From an uncultured Clostridia bacterium (GTDB lineage Bacteria; Bacillota; Clostridia; Christensenellales; Borkfalkiaceae), in assembly GCA_944368775.1 (NCBI GenBank), contig CALVXB010000004.1, positions 1 to 64,000 of the forward strand: a stretch of DNA of 64,000 nucleotides, written 5' to 3'. A program made the translations under genes and the position numbers. The notes under the pieces are model-generated. The model made no database searches, was not told the DNA's origin, and saw only the letters and a program-made list of their open reading frames with translations. Positions 51,747-61,029 of the stretch are shown piece by piece (position 1 is the first letter of the stretch; every line of letters begins with the position of its first letter).

Positions 51747-53732
51747 TTATTCTTCGGCGTCGGGGTCGGTGAGGATGAGGTCGGCGACGAGCGCGTCGTT
51801 GATGGTCTCCTCGTCCGCCTCGCTCAGCATGCCGATGCGGCCGTAGAAGTAGCTCTGCACGTTGGCGGGCGTACCCGCGGCGTCTTTGAGCACGGTGAAG
51901 TCGTAGCCGTGGATGTCCTTGGCGCAGGCGGCGAAGCCTTTGATGACGTCAGAGTCCTCTTCCTCGTACTCGCTCTTGTGCTTCTCTTCGTTCAGCACAC
52001 TCCAAAACACTTCTTCGTCGCCGATGTAGAAGTAGTACTGGATCGCCTTCGAGGCGTCGGCGAACTTCGCCGAGACGTCGGTGAACATGCCCAGCACTTC
52101 CTCGTACAGGTCGTTCATCTCCTTCAATTCGGCGTTGGTGCGGCCGTTGTTGAAGGCGTACACGTAGTTTTCGGCGTATTCTTCGGCGTTGGAGAAGAAG
52201 AGGTAGCCGCCGACCACTTCGGGCGCGAACCAGCTGTCGTTATAGTCGATCTGCAGGTACTGGATGGGCTTATACTCCGAAGGGGTATCGCTCGCGTTGC
52301 CGAAGGAGACATAGTCGCTCTTGCTGCCGTCGTAGCGGATGCGCCAGAGGGCGTTGCCGTTGGTGCCCGCCTTGGAGAAGTACAGGTAGCCGTCATCGAG
52401 GTACAGCAGCGTCGCGCCCGACTGCGAACGGGCGAGATAGGTGGTCTCGCGCACATAGTCGAGGTCGCTCGCATCGGCAGAAACTTCGACGCGGGTGATC
52501 GCATTGTCGGAGCCGAGATAGATATAGTACAGGGTATCGCCCTCTTTATAATAGAGCGCTGATGCCGTCGCGTTGCTCGTGGAGATCGCGATGGGCGTCA
52601 GAGAACCGCTGTCATGCGCACCGGGGTTGGCGGCGATGCTGCTCCAGCCGTCGGAAATGTCCGTATCCTCGAGCGCGTACACGAACGCCGTGGACGCGTC
52701 CAGGTTGGTGACGGAGAGGATGGCGAGGCCGTCGGTGTATTTGACGATGGCGTAGGTGTAGCCGCGCGCGCTCTCGATCTGGTCCTTATCGTCGTTCCAA
52801 TCGACGTTGAAGGGGGTGCCCTCCTTCTTTTCGCGGCCGATGCCGTCGAGGACGAGGGTGCCGTAGTTGGTGTATTCCATCGCGTAGCCTTCGTCGCCCT
52901 CGGAGAGGGAGGTGTCGACGTAGCCGTCCGTCATGTCGAAGGGGTAGGCCGCCTCGGTCGCGTCGGCGCGGACGCGCCAGAGCTGGTTGTAGCTCTCGTT
53001 TTCGCTGTGGCTGTGCGATTCTTCCGCGTGATACTCGTAGGTATTCTTTTTGACGACGGGCATCGTATAGTAGACATACGGGCTTTCGGGGTCCGTTTCG
53101 TCGAACGCGTAGCCGGCAAAGCCGGAGACGATGACGGTGTCTTCGCGCGTTTCGGTGTTGACGGAATGGATCTCGTAATCGGTCGTGTCGACGTACAGCA
53201 GGTACACGGTGCCGTCTACCTGCACATAGCGGTAGGCGCCGTCGTTGCTGGAAAGCTGCACATAGTAGCCGCTCAGCGTGTCGGTGCCGTCCAGCTTGGT
53301 GCGGCGGAAATCGAGGTAGGAGTTTTCGATCTCGCCGTCCATGTTGCGCACGGTGTTGGGCGTCGCGTAGTACACATAGTCGCCGTAGATAAAGACGCCC
53401 GAAGTGTGGTCTTCGGAGATCATCAGCTGCGGAACGACGATGTCGCCCGCGCCGTAGTTGCCGGCGGCGAGGTCGCTTTCGTTGATGCGCATGAGCGAGC
53501 CCTTGACGACGCTGCCGAAGGTGTTGGAAGCGGTGTAGCTTTCGGCGCCGTTGATGAAGTAGAACCACTCGTCCTTTTTGACGACGAAGCCGCCGTTGGA
53601 CTCGGCAGCGTTCTCGCTCGGCGTGTAGCCGTCGAGCGGGTCGACATTATATGGGTTGCAGCCCGCGAGGACGCCCAGCGTCAATGCCAGCGCCAGCAGC
53701 AGCAACAGTATCTTTTTGCCCGATTTCAGCAT
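51747..53732 (-). CDS. Lipoprotein with beta-propeller-like repeats
   Basis: 661 residues from ATG 53732 (AAGGAG 12 nt upstream). Signal peptide with lipobox LAGC (Cys25). The body contains repeating short strands with Trp/Tyr-Phe motifs (DEWFYFINGAESY, GDYVYYATPN, DGTVYLLYVDTTDYEIHSV, GDTLYYIYLGSDN, DGYLYFSKAGTNGNALWRI), the pattern of a DUF5050/WD-like propeller. No catalytic motif. Probably a cell-surface binding protein. Function unknown. Confidence 0.82.
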   Translation of the reverse strand: MLKSGKKILLLLLALALTLGVLAGCNPYNVDPLDGYTPSENAAESNGGFVVKKDEWFYFINGAESYTASNTFGSVVKGSLMRINESDLAAGNYGAGDIVVPQLMISEDHTSGVFIYGDYVYYATPNTVRNMDGEIENSYLDFRRTKLDGTDTLSGYYVQLSSNDGAYRYVQVDGTVYLLYVDTTDYEIHSVNTETREDTVIVSGFAGYAFDETDPESPYVYYTMPVVKKNTYEYHAEESHSHSENESYNQLWRVRADATEAAYPFDMTDGYVDTSLSEGDEGYAMEYTNYGTLVLDGIGREKKEGTPFNVDWNDDKDQIESARGYTYAIVKYTDGLAILSVTNLDASTAFVYALEDTDISDGWSSIAANPGAHDSGSLTPIAISTSNATASALYYKEGDTLYYIYLGSDNAITRVEVSADASDLDYVRETTYLARSQSGATLLYLDDGYLYFSKAGTNGNALWRIRYDGSKSDYVSFGNASDTPSEYKPIQYLQIDYNDSWFAPEVVGGYLFFSNAEEYAENYVYAFNNGRTNAELKEMNDLYEEVLGMFTDVSAKFADASKAIQYYFYIGDEEVFWSVLNEEKHKSEYEEEDSDVIKGFAACAKDIHGYDFTVLKDAAGTPANVQSYFYGRIGMLSEADEETINDALVADLILTDPDAEE

Positions 53733-53828
53733 ATAACAGAGACTCCTTGGTCTTTTGATTTTTTCGGCGGCCGCGCGGACGCGCCGCGCTTTCCCCTTTT
53801 TTCGGCCAATTTGCCGATATACTTTTTT

Positions 53829-53857
53829 ATTATATATCAATTTGCGCTTTTAATCAA
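53829..53857 (-). promoter_or_regulatory. Sigma-A promoter of the propeller lipoprotein
   Basis: Minus-strand TTGATT (53857-53852), 17-nt spacer, TATAAT (53834-53829). Confidence 0.55.
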
Positions 53858-53941
53858 TTAAAAAAGCGCGGGAAATGATGAAAATTTTGCGTTGGTTTGC
53901 GAACGCTTGCAGAAAACGCCCCGCGCAAAGGAGTGCTTTGC

Positions 53942-54172
53942 ATGGAAAAATTCGCTTTGTTCCGGCTTTTGGACGCACTTGCGGGCCTTGCTCCACCCGC
54001 GGCCGACCCGCCGCAGGAAGCGCCGCGAGAGGGCGCGCCGCAGGAGCCGCCCGCAGAGGGCGGGGCGCAGGGCGGGGTCTTTTCGGGCGAGGAGCGGCGC
54101 AGGCGCGCCGAGCAGCTGCTCGCCCGGCACGACGCCATCTCCCGCCGCATCGACCGCCGCAAAAAGCCGTAG
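53942..54172 (+). CDS. Small hypothetical protein
   Basis: 76 residues from ATG 53942 with AAAGGAG 8 nt upstream. Amphipathic N-terminus MEKFALFRLLDALAGLAPPAAD, Pro/Glu-rich middle (PPQEAPREGAPQEPPAEGG) and a basic helix at the end (SGEERRRRAEQLLARHDAISRRIDRRKKP). No family recognised. The good ribosome site and separate position from its neighbours support coding. The gap to 54373 contains a terminator and a short direct repeat (GCGCGTTCCGCCGCGCGAG at about 54213 and 54241). Confidence 0.55.
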   Translation: MEKFALFRLLDALAGLAPPAADPPQEAPREGAPQEPPAEGGAQGGVFSGEERRRRAEQLLARHDAISRRIDRRKKP

Positions 54173-54282
54173 GGCAGCCGCAGCGGGCGGGGCGGAGAGA
54201 AGGGCGGCAGGCGCGCGTTCCGCCGCGCGAGAGCCATAAGGCGCGTTCCGCCGCGCGAGGCGGGCAGAAGGCGCAGGCAGGG

Positions 54283-54325
54283 CGGCAAAAGACGCAAGAA
54301 GCGCCGCGCAGTGGCTGCGCGGCGC
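54283..54325 (-). terminator. Terminator of rplM-rpsI
   Basis: 11-bp stem (54325-54315 with 54311-54301) then TTCTTGCGTCTTTT on the minus strand. Confidence 0.7.
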
Positions 54326-54373
54326 GTGTCTGCCGTGATCTCGGCGTTGTCTGCGCACGGGGCGCGGAGAAAA

Positions 54374-54787
54374 TTATCTCTTCGAGAACTGCGGAGCGCG
54401 GCGAGCTTTTTTCAGGCCGTACTTCTTTCTTTCTTTGCTTCTCGGGTCGCGGGTCAAAAAGCCTTCTTTTTTGAGCGCGGGGCGAAGCTCGGGCTGCGCC
54501 TGGATGAGGGCGCGGGAGATGCCGTGGCGGATAGCGCCCGCCTGGCCGGTGTAGCCGCCGCCGCAGACGTTGACGACGATGTCGTACGCAGCTTCCGTCT
54601 GGGTGAGAACGATGGGCTGTTTGACGATGTATTGCATGGTGCCCTGCGGGAAGTAGTCCTCCAGCGCGCGGTCGTTGATGACGATGTTGCCGGTGCCGCC
54701 GGGAATGAGACGGACGCGGGCGATCGCCTTCTTTCTTCTGCCCGTCCCCCAGAACTGCAGTTTTTTCTTCAAAATCGGTTTAGCCAT
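54374..54787 (-). CDS. rpsI: 30S ribosomal protein S9
   Basis: 137 residues. [33 protein letters not shown] and the ending [17 protein letters not shown] are invariant S9 features; the C-terminal SKR contacts P-site tRNA. 12 nt after rplM, the universal pair. The N-terminus has a short extension [13 protein letters not shown]. Confidence 0.98.
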   Translation of the reverse strand: MAKPILKKKLQFWGTGRRKKAIARVRLIPGGTGNIVINDRALEDYFPQGTMQYIVKQPIVLTQTEAAYDIVVNVCGGGYTGQAGAIRHGISRALIQAQPELRPALKKEGFLTRDPRSKERKKYGLKKARRAPQFSKR

Positions 54788-54799
54788 GTTTCCACCTCA

Positions 54800-55231
54800 T
54801 TAAAATAATTTCAATTCTTCGGGCTTCTGTGCCTCGTGATTGTGCTCTGCGCCCTTGTAGACCCTGAGCTTTTTGATCATCTTTCTGCCCAGCGAATTTT
54901 TGGGAAGCATGCCGCGCACCGCTTCGTAGACGGCGAGGTCGCTCTTTTCGGCGATCATCTTGCGATATGCGATCTCCTTGAGCCCGCCGATGTAACCGGT
55001 GTGGTATCTGTAAAATTTGTCGTCCAGCTTTTTGCCCGTGAGGAGCACCTTGTCGCTGTTGATGACGATGACGAAGTCGCCCGTGTCGACGTTCGGAGTG
55101 AACGTGGGTTTGTTTTTGCCGCGAAGAACTGCCGCAACCTTAGAAGCAAGCCTGCCCAAAGGTACGCCGGCGGCGTCCACAACATACCATTTTCTCTCTA
55201 CCGTTTGGGCGTTTGCCATGTAGGTCTTCAT
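54800..55231 (-). CDS. rplM: 50S ribosomal protein L13
   Basis: 143 residues. [43 protein letters not shown] and [22 protein letters not shown] are typical. First gene of the rplM-rpsI operon with a leader that may carry an autoregulatory structure. Confidence 0.98.
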   Translation of the reverse strand: MKTYMANAQTVERKWYVVDAAGVPLGRLASKVAAVLRGKNKPTFTPNVDTGDFVIVINSDKVLLTGKKLDDKFYRYHTGYIGGLKEIAYRKMIAEKSDLAVYEAVRGMLPKNSLGRKMIKKLRVYKGAEHNHEAQKPEELKLF

Positions 55232-55311
55232 GATGTTGTTCTCCTTGTCTGATTTTCAAATATTGGAAAGGAGTCGCGTGCCGTAGACGCTCCCCTCTGT
55301 TTACTCAATAA
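55232..55311 (-). promoter_or_regulatory. rplM leader, candidate L13 autoregulatory RNA
   Basis: The 75-nt leader contains the folded core GGAGCGTCTACGGCACGCGACTCC (GGAG/CTCC outer pairs, CGT/ACG inner pairs), consistent with the L13-leader element of Firmicutes that binds L13 for feedback control. The identification rests on position and pairing only. Confidence 0.5.
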
Positions 55312-55340
55312 ATTTTATCGTATCTGCAAAATACTGTCAA
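55312..55340 (-). promoter_or_regulatory. Sigma-A promoter of rplM-rpsI
   Basis: Minus-strand TTGACA (55340-55335), 17-nt spacer, TAAAAT (55317-55312). Confidence 0.75.
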
Positions 55341-55481
55341 GCGGTTTTGCTCGCGGTTTTGTCACTTTTTTTGAAAAAAATTCGTTTGCGCGCGCCGCCC
55401 GCCGCGCGATGCGCGGCAGCGGCGCGGCAAAGTACCCGCATCTTTCCCCCTTTTTTTGCAAAAAACGCCGCAAACAGCGGC

Positions 55482-55520
55482 AAAAGGAGGCCCGCAAACG
55501 GACCTCCTTTCTTTATTTTG
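55482..55520 (-). terminator. Terminator of pckG
   Basis: AAAGGAGG...CCTCCTTT (55483-55490 with 55503-55510) with an inner CCG/CGG pair; the minus strand continues TTTTGCCG. The rest of 55341-55530 holds no gene. Confidence 0.7.
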
Positions 55521-55530
55521 AGAGAGGATA

Positions 55531-57306
55531 TTACTTGTCGAGGTTGGCTTTGAGGGCAGCGAGCTCGCCCTTCAGCTCCGCGGGGAGGCGGTCGCCGAAC
55601 TGCTTGTAGAACTCTTCGATGCCGTCGGCCTCCTGCTTCCACGTCTCTTTGTCGACGGTGAGCAGCTCTTTAAGCGTATCTTCGGACACGTCGGTGCCTT
55701 CCAAATTGATGTCTGCGGGGTCGGGGACGTAGCCGATGGGGGTCTCCACGGCGCCCACTTTATCCTCGCAGCGCTTCACGATCCACTCGAGCACGCGCAT
55801 GTTTTCGCCGAAGCCCGGCCACAGGAAGTGACCCTCGTCGTCGGTGCGGAACCAATTGACGTTGAAGATCTTGGGCTGGTGCGCGACTTTGGTGCCCATC
55901 TCGATCCAATGCTTGAAGTAGTCGCCCATGTGATAGCCGCAGAAGGGGCGCATGGCCATCGGGTCGCGACGGACGACGCCGACGGCGCCGGTGGCGGCGG
56001 CAGTCGTTTCGCTGGCCATGATGGAGCCGACGAACACGCCGTTGTTCCAATCTCTGCTCTGGTACACCAGCGGAGCGGTCTTGGCGCGGCGGCCGCCGAA
56101 TACGATGGCGGACAGCGGAACGCCCTTCGGGTTATCGAACTCCTTGCTGATGCAGGGGCAGTTTTTGGCGGGCGCGGTGAAGCGGGAGTTGGGGTGCGCG
56201 CCCTTGACGCCCGCGGCCTTTGCCGCGTCGTCCCACGGGTTGCCCTTCCAATCGACCGCGTTTTTGGGCGGGTTTTTATCCAGCCCCTCCCACCAGACGG
56301 TATTGTTGTCGAGGTTGTGCACGACGTTGGTGAAGATGGTGCCCTTCTGCGTGGTGTGCAGCGCGTTGGGGTTAGACTTTTCGTTGGTGCCGGGCGCGAC
56401 GCCGAAGAAGCCGTTTTCGGGGTTCATCGCCCACAGCCTGCCGTCCGCGCCGACGCGGATCCAGGCGATGTCGTCGCCGACGCACCAGACCTTATAGCCC
56501 TTTTCGCGGTAGCTTGCGGGCGGGATGAGCATGGCGAGGTTGGTTTTGCCGCATGCGGAGGGGAATGCCGCCGCGATGTACTTGACGTCGCCGTCCGGCT
56601 TTTCAAATCCCAAAATGAGCATATGCTCGGCCATCCAGCCCTCGTTTTTGCCGAGGTAGGAGGCGATGCGCAGCGCGAAGCACTTTTTGCCCAGCAGCAC
56701 GTTGCCGCCGTAGCCGGAGTTGCACGACCAGATGGTGTTGTCCTCGGGGAAGTGCAGGATGTAGCGCTTGCTTTCGTCGAGCTCGCACTTGGAGTGCAGG
56801 CCCTTGACGAAGTCGCCGTCTTTGCCCAGCGCTTCGAGCACGTCGGTACCGACGCGCGTCATGATCTCCATGTTGAGGACGACGTAGATGCTGTCCGTCA
56901 GCTCGATGCCGATCTTGGAGAATTCGCTGCCGACGATGCCCATGCTGTACGGGATGACGTACATGGTGCGGCCCTTCATGCTTCCCTTAAAGATATCGGA
57001 CGCCATGGCGTACGCCTTTTGGGGATCCATCCAATTGTTGATGGGGCCGGCGTCTGCCTCGCTGCGGCAGCAGATGAAGGTGCGGTCCTCCACGCGGGCG
57101 ACGTCGTTGACGGCGGTGCGGTGCAGGTAGCACTCGGGGAGCAGGTCCTCGTTGAGTTTGATCATCTCGCCGGTGGCGCAGGCCTTGCGGCGAAGCTCGT
57201 CGCGCTGCTCTTTGCTGCCGTCGATCCAGACGATCTCGTCCGGCCGGCAGAGGGCTGCGCTCTCGTCGATGAACTGCAGGACTTTTCTGTTTTCCGTCAT
57301 ACTCAT
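55531..57306 (-). CDS. pckG: Phosphoenolpyruvate carboxykinase, GTP-dependent
   Basis: 591 residues. P-loop AAAFPSACGKTNLAML, with nucleotide- and metal-binding VGDDIAWIR, NPENGFFGVAPGT, RRDPMAMRPFCGYHMGDYF and the omega-loop region further on, all as in GTP-type PEPCK. Interconverts oxaloacetate and PEP using GTP/GDP. In fermenting gut anaerobes it often fixes CO2 in the PEP-to-oxaloacetate direction. AAAGGAG before ATG 57306; own promoter and terminator. Confidence 0.97.
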   Translation of the reverse strand: MSMTENRKVLQFIDESAALCRPDEIVWIDGSKEQRDELRRKACATGEMIKLNEDLLPECYLHRTAVNDVARVEDRTFICCRSEADAGPINNWMDPQKAYAMASDIFKGSMKGRTMYVIPYSMGIVGSEFSKIGIELTDSIYVVLNMEIMTRVGTDVLEALGKDGDFVKGLHSKCELDESKRYILHFPEDNTIWSCNSGYGGNVLLGKKCFALRIASYLGKNEGWMAEHMLILGFEKPDGDVKYIAAAFPSACGKTNLAMLIPPASYREKGYKVWCVGDDIAWIRVGADGRLWAMNPENGFFGVAPGTNEKSNPNALHTTQKGTIFTNVVHNLDNNTVWWEGLDKNPPKNAVDWKGNPWDDAAKAAGVKGAHPNSRFTAPAKNCPCISKEFDNPKGVPLSAIVFGGRRAKTAPLVYQSRDWNNGVFVGSIMASETTAAATGAVGVVRRDPMAMRPFCGYHMGDYFKHWIEMGTKVAHQPKIFNVNWFRTDDEGHFLWPGFGENMRVLEWIVKRCEDKVGAVETPIGYVPDPADINLEGTDVSEDTLKELLTVDKETWKQEADGIEEFYKQFGDRLPAELKGELAALKANLDK

Positions 57307-57377
57307 ATCGGAACTCCTTTATAAAGATGATTTACCTGATGAAAAAGCGGGGGCGGAACCTTTTCCACCCTCGTCCT

Positions 57378-57406
57378 ATTATACCCTAATTTTTAAAAAA
57401 AGTAAA
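57378..57406 (-). promoter_or_regulatory. Sigma-A promoter of pckG
   Basis: Minus-strand TTTACT (57406-57401), 17-nt A/T-rich spacer, TATAAT (57383-57378). Confidence 0.65.
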
Positions 57407-57548
57407 CTTTTTTGCCGCCGTTTCGGCGAGGAACTGCCGCCCTTTTCGGCGCAAACGCCCCCGTTTCGGCAAAAATGGATACTTTTCGCGCCCGCGGCAT
57501 AAGTATAATGAAAGGGAAAGTGCGGCAGCGCGCGCGAGGGAGGGCGGC

Positions 57549-58790
57549 ATGAACTATACAAAAAAATTGTGTATCCTCAAACAGGTCGCCTCCGGCTTTG
57601 CCGCCGACGGGCGGGAGGTATCTGCCCTGCTGACCGCCGAGCAGCTGGGCGGGCGGGTGACGCTGACGCTCGCGCCCATCGGCTTTGCGCCCCTTTCGGC
57701 GGGACGGTACCGCTGCGTGGTGCAGGACGCCGCGGGCGGGCGAGAGGCGTTCGACCTGCCGCCCGAGGGCGCGGTGCGCCGCTGCGCGGGGCTGGATATT
57801 TCGCGCGGGCTGGGCTGCGCCGTGTGCTTCGTGCACGGCAGGGCGCAGGCGGTCGCATTCGGGCGGGTGGGGGAAGGGAAGTACGACCCCAAGGCGATGT
57901 GCTTGCCCGAGGGAGACGCCCCCGCAGCCGCAAAGGGGGGCGCGCCGCACAGAGGGAACGGGCAGGCGACGAAAAACGAACGGCCGCAGGCCGAACAAGC
58001 GGAGCGCGCGGGCGGGCGGCAGGCAGGGCCGACGGCGCGCGCGGGCGGGCGGCAGGCAGGGCCGACGGCGCGCGCGGGCGGGCAAACCGCTTCGACAAAC
58101 GCCGCCCCTGCCGCCGAACGGGCGGAGAGCGGCGCACTGCTTGCCGAACAGCCGCCCTACGACGACGAAAAGATCGCGCCCGAAAACTACTTCGCCTTTG
58201 CGGACGCGGGGGAAAATGACCGCACGGGCGAGGAAGCCGGGCGCGCATACGGGCGCGCGGCCGCCCCCGCCGCAAGCGGCGGGGGCGGCGGGGAACAAGC
58301 CGCCCGCCGCGCGCAGGGCGCGGCGGGCGGCGATGCGGGCGGCGAACTCGACACGGCAGACGGCGATGCGGGCGGCGAAGCGGGAGGCGGACGGGATATG
58401 CGCGAGGGCGAAGGCGAGGGACAGACGCTGTTCAAAACGAGCGGCGCGGGCGAGCCGTGCTACTACGACCGCGTGCGCGGCGAGCTGGAGGCGCTGTTTG
58501 CCCGCCACCCCGCCGAACGGGAGCTCGCCGACTGCATCCCCTACTCGCGCTGGGCGAAGGTATCCTTCGCGCGCGGCAAGTACTACGCCGTCGGGGTGAT
58601 CAGCGACGAGCAAAAGCCGCGGTACATCTGCTACGGGGTGCCGGCGGCGGCGCGCACCGCCCCGCCGGACGCGCTGCGCGGGTTTTGCTCGTTTATGCCC
58701 CTCTCCGTGTTCGAGCCGGAGGGGCGGGGGTATTGGATGATGTTCCAGGACGCCGACACCGGCCAATGCGTGCGCATCGAGCGCAAGTAG
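57549..58790 (+). CDS. Protein of unknown function with variable Gly/Ala linker
   Basis: 413 residues from ATG 57549. An N-terminal domain of about 115 residues (LCILKQVASGFAADGREVSAL...GRYRCVVQDA) and a C-terminal domain of about 110 (PYSRWAKVSFARGKYYAVGVISDEQKPRYICYGVPA...YWMMFQDADTGQCVRIERK) are joined by roughly 190 residues of low-complexity Gly/Ala/Arg sequence. The linker includes a 33-bp DNA tandem repeat (GGRQAGPTARA repeated) at about 58005-58090. No known family assigned. A TATAAT at 57504-57509 may be its -10. The end pieces look folded and conserved; the linker looks rapidly evolving. Confidence 0.75.
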   Translation: MNYTKKLCILKQVASGFAADGREVSALLTAEQLGGRVTLTLAPIGFAPLSAGRYRCVVQDAAGGREAFDLPPEGAVRRCAGLDISRGLGCAVCFVHGRAQAVAFGRVGEGKYDPKAMCLPEGDAPAAAKGGAPHRGNGQATKNERPQAEQAERAGGRQAGPTARAGGRQAGPTARAGGQTASTNAAPAAERAESGALLAEQPPYDDEKIAPENYFAFADAGENDRTGEEAGRAYGRAAAPAASGGGGGEQAARRAQGAAGGDAGGELDTADGDAGGEAGGGRDMREGEGEGQTLFKTSGAGEPCYYDRVRGELEALFARHPAERELADCIPYSRWAKVSFARGKYYAVGVISDEQKPRYICYGVPAAARTAPPDALRGFCSFMPLSVFEPEGRGYWMMFQDADTGQCVRIERK

Positions 58791-58943
58791 CCGCCCCCGC
58801 CCGCGAAAGGGCCGAAAATAGGCGCAGACTGCGCCCGCCGCGCGCCTTCTTCAACCAAAATACACTTCTGCGCACTTTGCACCGCCAAAGCCCGCCCCGC
58901 CGCCCGTATGCGGCGGGTTTTTTGCTTTTTCCGCTCCGATCGG

Positions 58944-58972
58944 TTGTCATTTTTGTCATAATATTTTATAAT
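58944..58972 (+). promoter_or_regulatory. Sigma-A promoter of the epimerase/ferredoxin pair
   Basis: TTGTCA (58944-58949), 17-nt spacer, TATAAT (58967-58972), 30 nt before ATG 59003. Confidence 0.7.
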
Positions 58973-59002
58973 TGACGTGACAAAAACGGCGGGAGGCATA
59001 CC

Positions 59003-60010
59003 ATGGATACAGGGCGCACCTACATCGTGACCGGCTGCACCGGCTATGTGGGGAACGTGTTTGCCAAAAAGCTGCTGCGCGAGGGATGCCGCGTGGTCGG
59101 CTACGCGCGCAGCCGCGAAAAGGCGGCGCGGGTGTTTGCGGGGGAGAAGATGGAATTTGTGTACGGCGACATCGCCGACGCGGAGGCGTTTGAAGGGTGC
59201 TTTGCGGGCGGCGGGCGCTTTGTGGTGCTGCACACGGCGGCGAAGGTGAGCATCGGCGAAAGTTCGGCAAAGGATGTGTACGACGCGGCGGTGCGCGGCA
59301 CGCAGACGGTGACGGAGGCCTGTCTGCGGCATGGCGCGAAGCTGCTGCACGTCTCCTCGACGGAGGCGGTGCCGCGCGGCGTGAAGCTGCGCGAGGACCT
59401 CTCCAACTACATCCCCGACCCCGCGCGGGTGCGCAAGGGGTACGCGCGCGCCAAGAGCGCGGCGGACGCGCTCGTTTTGCGGGCGGCGCGCGAGCGGGGG
59501 CTGGACGCCTCTGTCCTGCTGCTGGCGAGCGTGCTCGGGCCGGGGGATACCGGGCCGGGGCATATGTCACAGATGATGATCGAGTTTATCGAGGGGAAGC
59601 TGCCCGCCTCCGTGCGCGGCGGGTACAACGACTTCGATATCCGCGACGTCGCCGACGTGCTGCCCGCCGTCGTCGAGCGGGCGCAGGCGGGCGAGAGCTA
59701 CCTCTTCGCCCACAAACCTGACTCCATCAACGACGTTTTGGCGGTGCTGGCAGAGATGACGGGGCGCAAGGCGCCGCCCGCGCTGCCGCTGTGGCTGGCG
59801 TACGCGGGCGCGCCCTTTTTGCAGCTGGCGGCCAAGCTGCGCGGCGAGCGGCCGCTGTACACGGCGGCGGCGCTGCACGCGCTGCACGCGGACGCGGACT
59901 TCCCCATCGGCAAGGCGCAAAGGGCGTTCGGCTACGCGCCCCGCCCGCTGGAAGAGACGGTGCGCGACCACGCCCGCTACCTCGCCGAGCAAGGATGGGT
60001 GAAACTATGA
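59003..60010 (+). CDS. NAD-dependent epimerase/dehydratase (extended SDR)
   Basis: 335 residues. Rossmann motif TGCTGYVG near residue 11, HTAAKVSIG, catalytic Ser in HVSSTEAVP and the YxxxK pair in GYARAKSAAD. C-terminal part resembles sterol/dihydroflavonol-type NAD epimerases (FDIRDVADVLPAVV). Substrate unknown. The stop overlaps the ATG of the next gene by ATGA, so both proteins are made together and may act in one pathway. Confidence 0.85.
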   Translation: MDTGRTYIVTGCTGYVGNVFAKKLLREGCRVVGYARSREKAARVFAGEKMEFVYGDIADAEAFEGCFAGGGRFVVLHTAAKVSIGESSAKDVYDAAVRGTQTVTEACLRHGAKLLHVSSTEAVPRGVKLREDLSNYIPDPARVRKGYARAKSAADALVLRAARERGLDASVLLLASVLGPGDTGPGHMSQMMIEFIEGKLPASVRGGYNDFDIRDVADVLPAVVERAQAGESYLFAHKPDSINDVLAVLAEMTGRKAPPALPLWLAYAGAPFLQLAAKLRGERPLYTAAALHALHADADFPIGKAQRAFGYAPRPLEETVRDHARYLAEQGWVKL

Positions 60011-60903
60011 AGGTGCTGCTCGTCTACTACACGGGTACCTACAACACCCGCTTTTTGACAGACCGCCTCGAGGCGGCGCTGCGCGCGCGGGGGCACGAGG
60101 CGGAGCGCGTCGAGATCCGCCGCGGCACGCCCATGCGCTCGGCGGAGGGGTTCGACGCCGTCGGGTTCGGCTACCCTATCTACGGATTCAACGCACCCCT
60201 GCCCTTTTGGCGGTATGTGAAGGGGATGCGCCTCGCCCCGGGGCAAAAGTTCTTCATCTACAAAAACAGCGGCGAGACCTTTGCGATGAACAACGCCTCC
60301 AGCCGCAAGCTGCTGCGGCGGATGCGCGGGCAAAAGGCGGCGTTCGCGGGAGAATATCACTTTGTGATGCCGTACAACATCCACTTCCCCTTCGAGCGCG
60401 ACTTCGTGCGCGAGCTGCTGCAAAAGGACGAAAAGCTGCTGCGCGTGCTGGTATGCGACCTCGAGCGGGGCACGCCCGCGCATATCCGCAGCAACCCCGT
60501 CTACAACTTCGCCGCGGCGGCGGTATCCGTGCAGAAGTTCGGCGGGCCGATCAACTCCTTTTTGTACCGCGCGGACGAGGACAAGTGCACGCTGTGCGGC
60601 AAGTGCGCCAAAAACTGCCCCGAGGGCAACATCCGCATCGAGGGCGGGCGGGTGCGCTTCGGCCACCGCTGCGATATGTGCATGCGCTGCTCCTTTTACT
60701 GCCCGCAAGACGCCATCCGCATCGGCTTTTTGCAGGGCTGGAAGGTCAACGGCGACTACCGCCTGCGCGACGCGCTCGCCGAAGGCCCGCCCGCACAGCC
60801 GTACATCACAAGCGAGAGCCGCGGCTTTTACAAGTGCTTTATCCGCCACTTTGCGGACATCGACGCCCGCTATGCAGAGCGCTTCCCCGACGGCGAAAAC
60901 TGA
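60007..60903 (+). CDS. EFR1-family flavodoxin/ferredoxin protein
   Basis: 298 residues from ATG 60007. An N-terminal flavodoxin-like domain (MKVLLVYYTGTYNTRFLTDRL, GYPIYGFNAP, KNSGETFAMNNAS) is followed by two 4Fe-4S motifs (CTLCGKCAKNCPEGNIRI and CDMCMRCSFYCPQDAIRI) at about 195-240. Electron-transfer protein; the partner is probably the SDR upstream, overlapping by 4 nt (inference). Confidence 0.88.
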   Translation: MKVLLVYYTGTYNTRFLTDRLEAALRARGHEAERVEIRRGTPMRSAEGFDAVGFGYPIYGFNAPLPFWRYVKGMRLAPGQKFFIYKNSGETFAMNNASSRKLLRRMRGQKAAFAGEYHFVMPYNIHFPFERDFVRELLQKDEKLLRVLVCDLERGTPAHIRSNPVYNFAAAAVSVQKFGGPINSFLYRADEDKCTLCGKCAKNCPEGNIRIEGGRVRFGHRCDMCMRCSFYCPQDAIRIGFLQGWKVNGDYRLRDALAEGPPAQPYITSESRGFYKCFIRHFADIDARYAERFPDGEN

Positions 60904-60970
60904 AGGGCTGCGCGGTTTGCGGGCAAAGCGCCGCTTCCCCGCCGCGCGGCGGGCGCTTCAAAACGATCAA

Positions 60971-61012
60971 AACAGAAAAACGAGGGCTCTCCGGTTTGCG
61001 GAGAGCCCTCGC
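60971..61012 (-). terminator. Terminator of alaS
   Basis: 13-bp stem (61012-61000 with 60994-60982), then TTTTTCTGTTTT on the minus strand. On the plus strand the same stem could stop the EFR1 transcript. Confidence 0.8.
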
Positions 61013-61029
61013 GGCGTATTTTACTTTGC

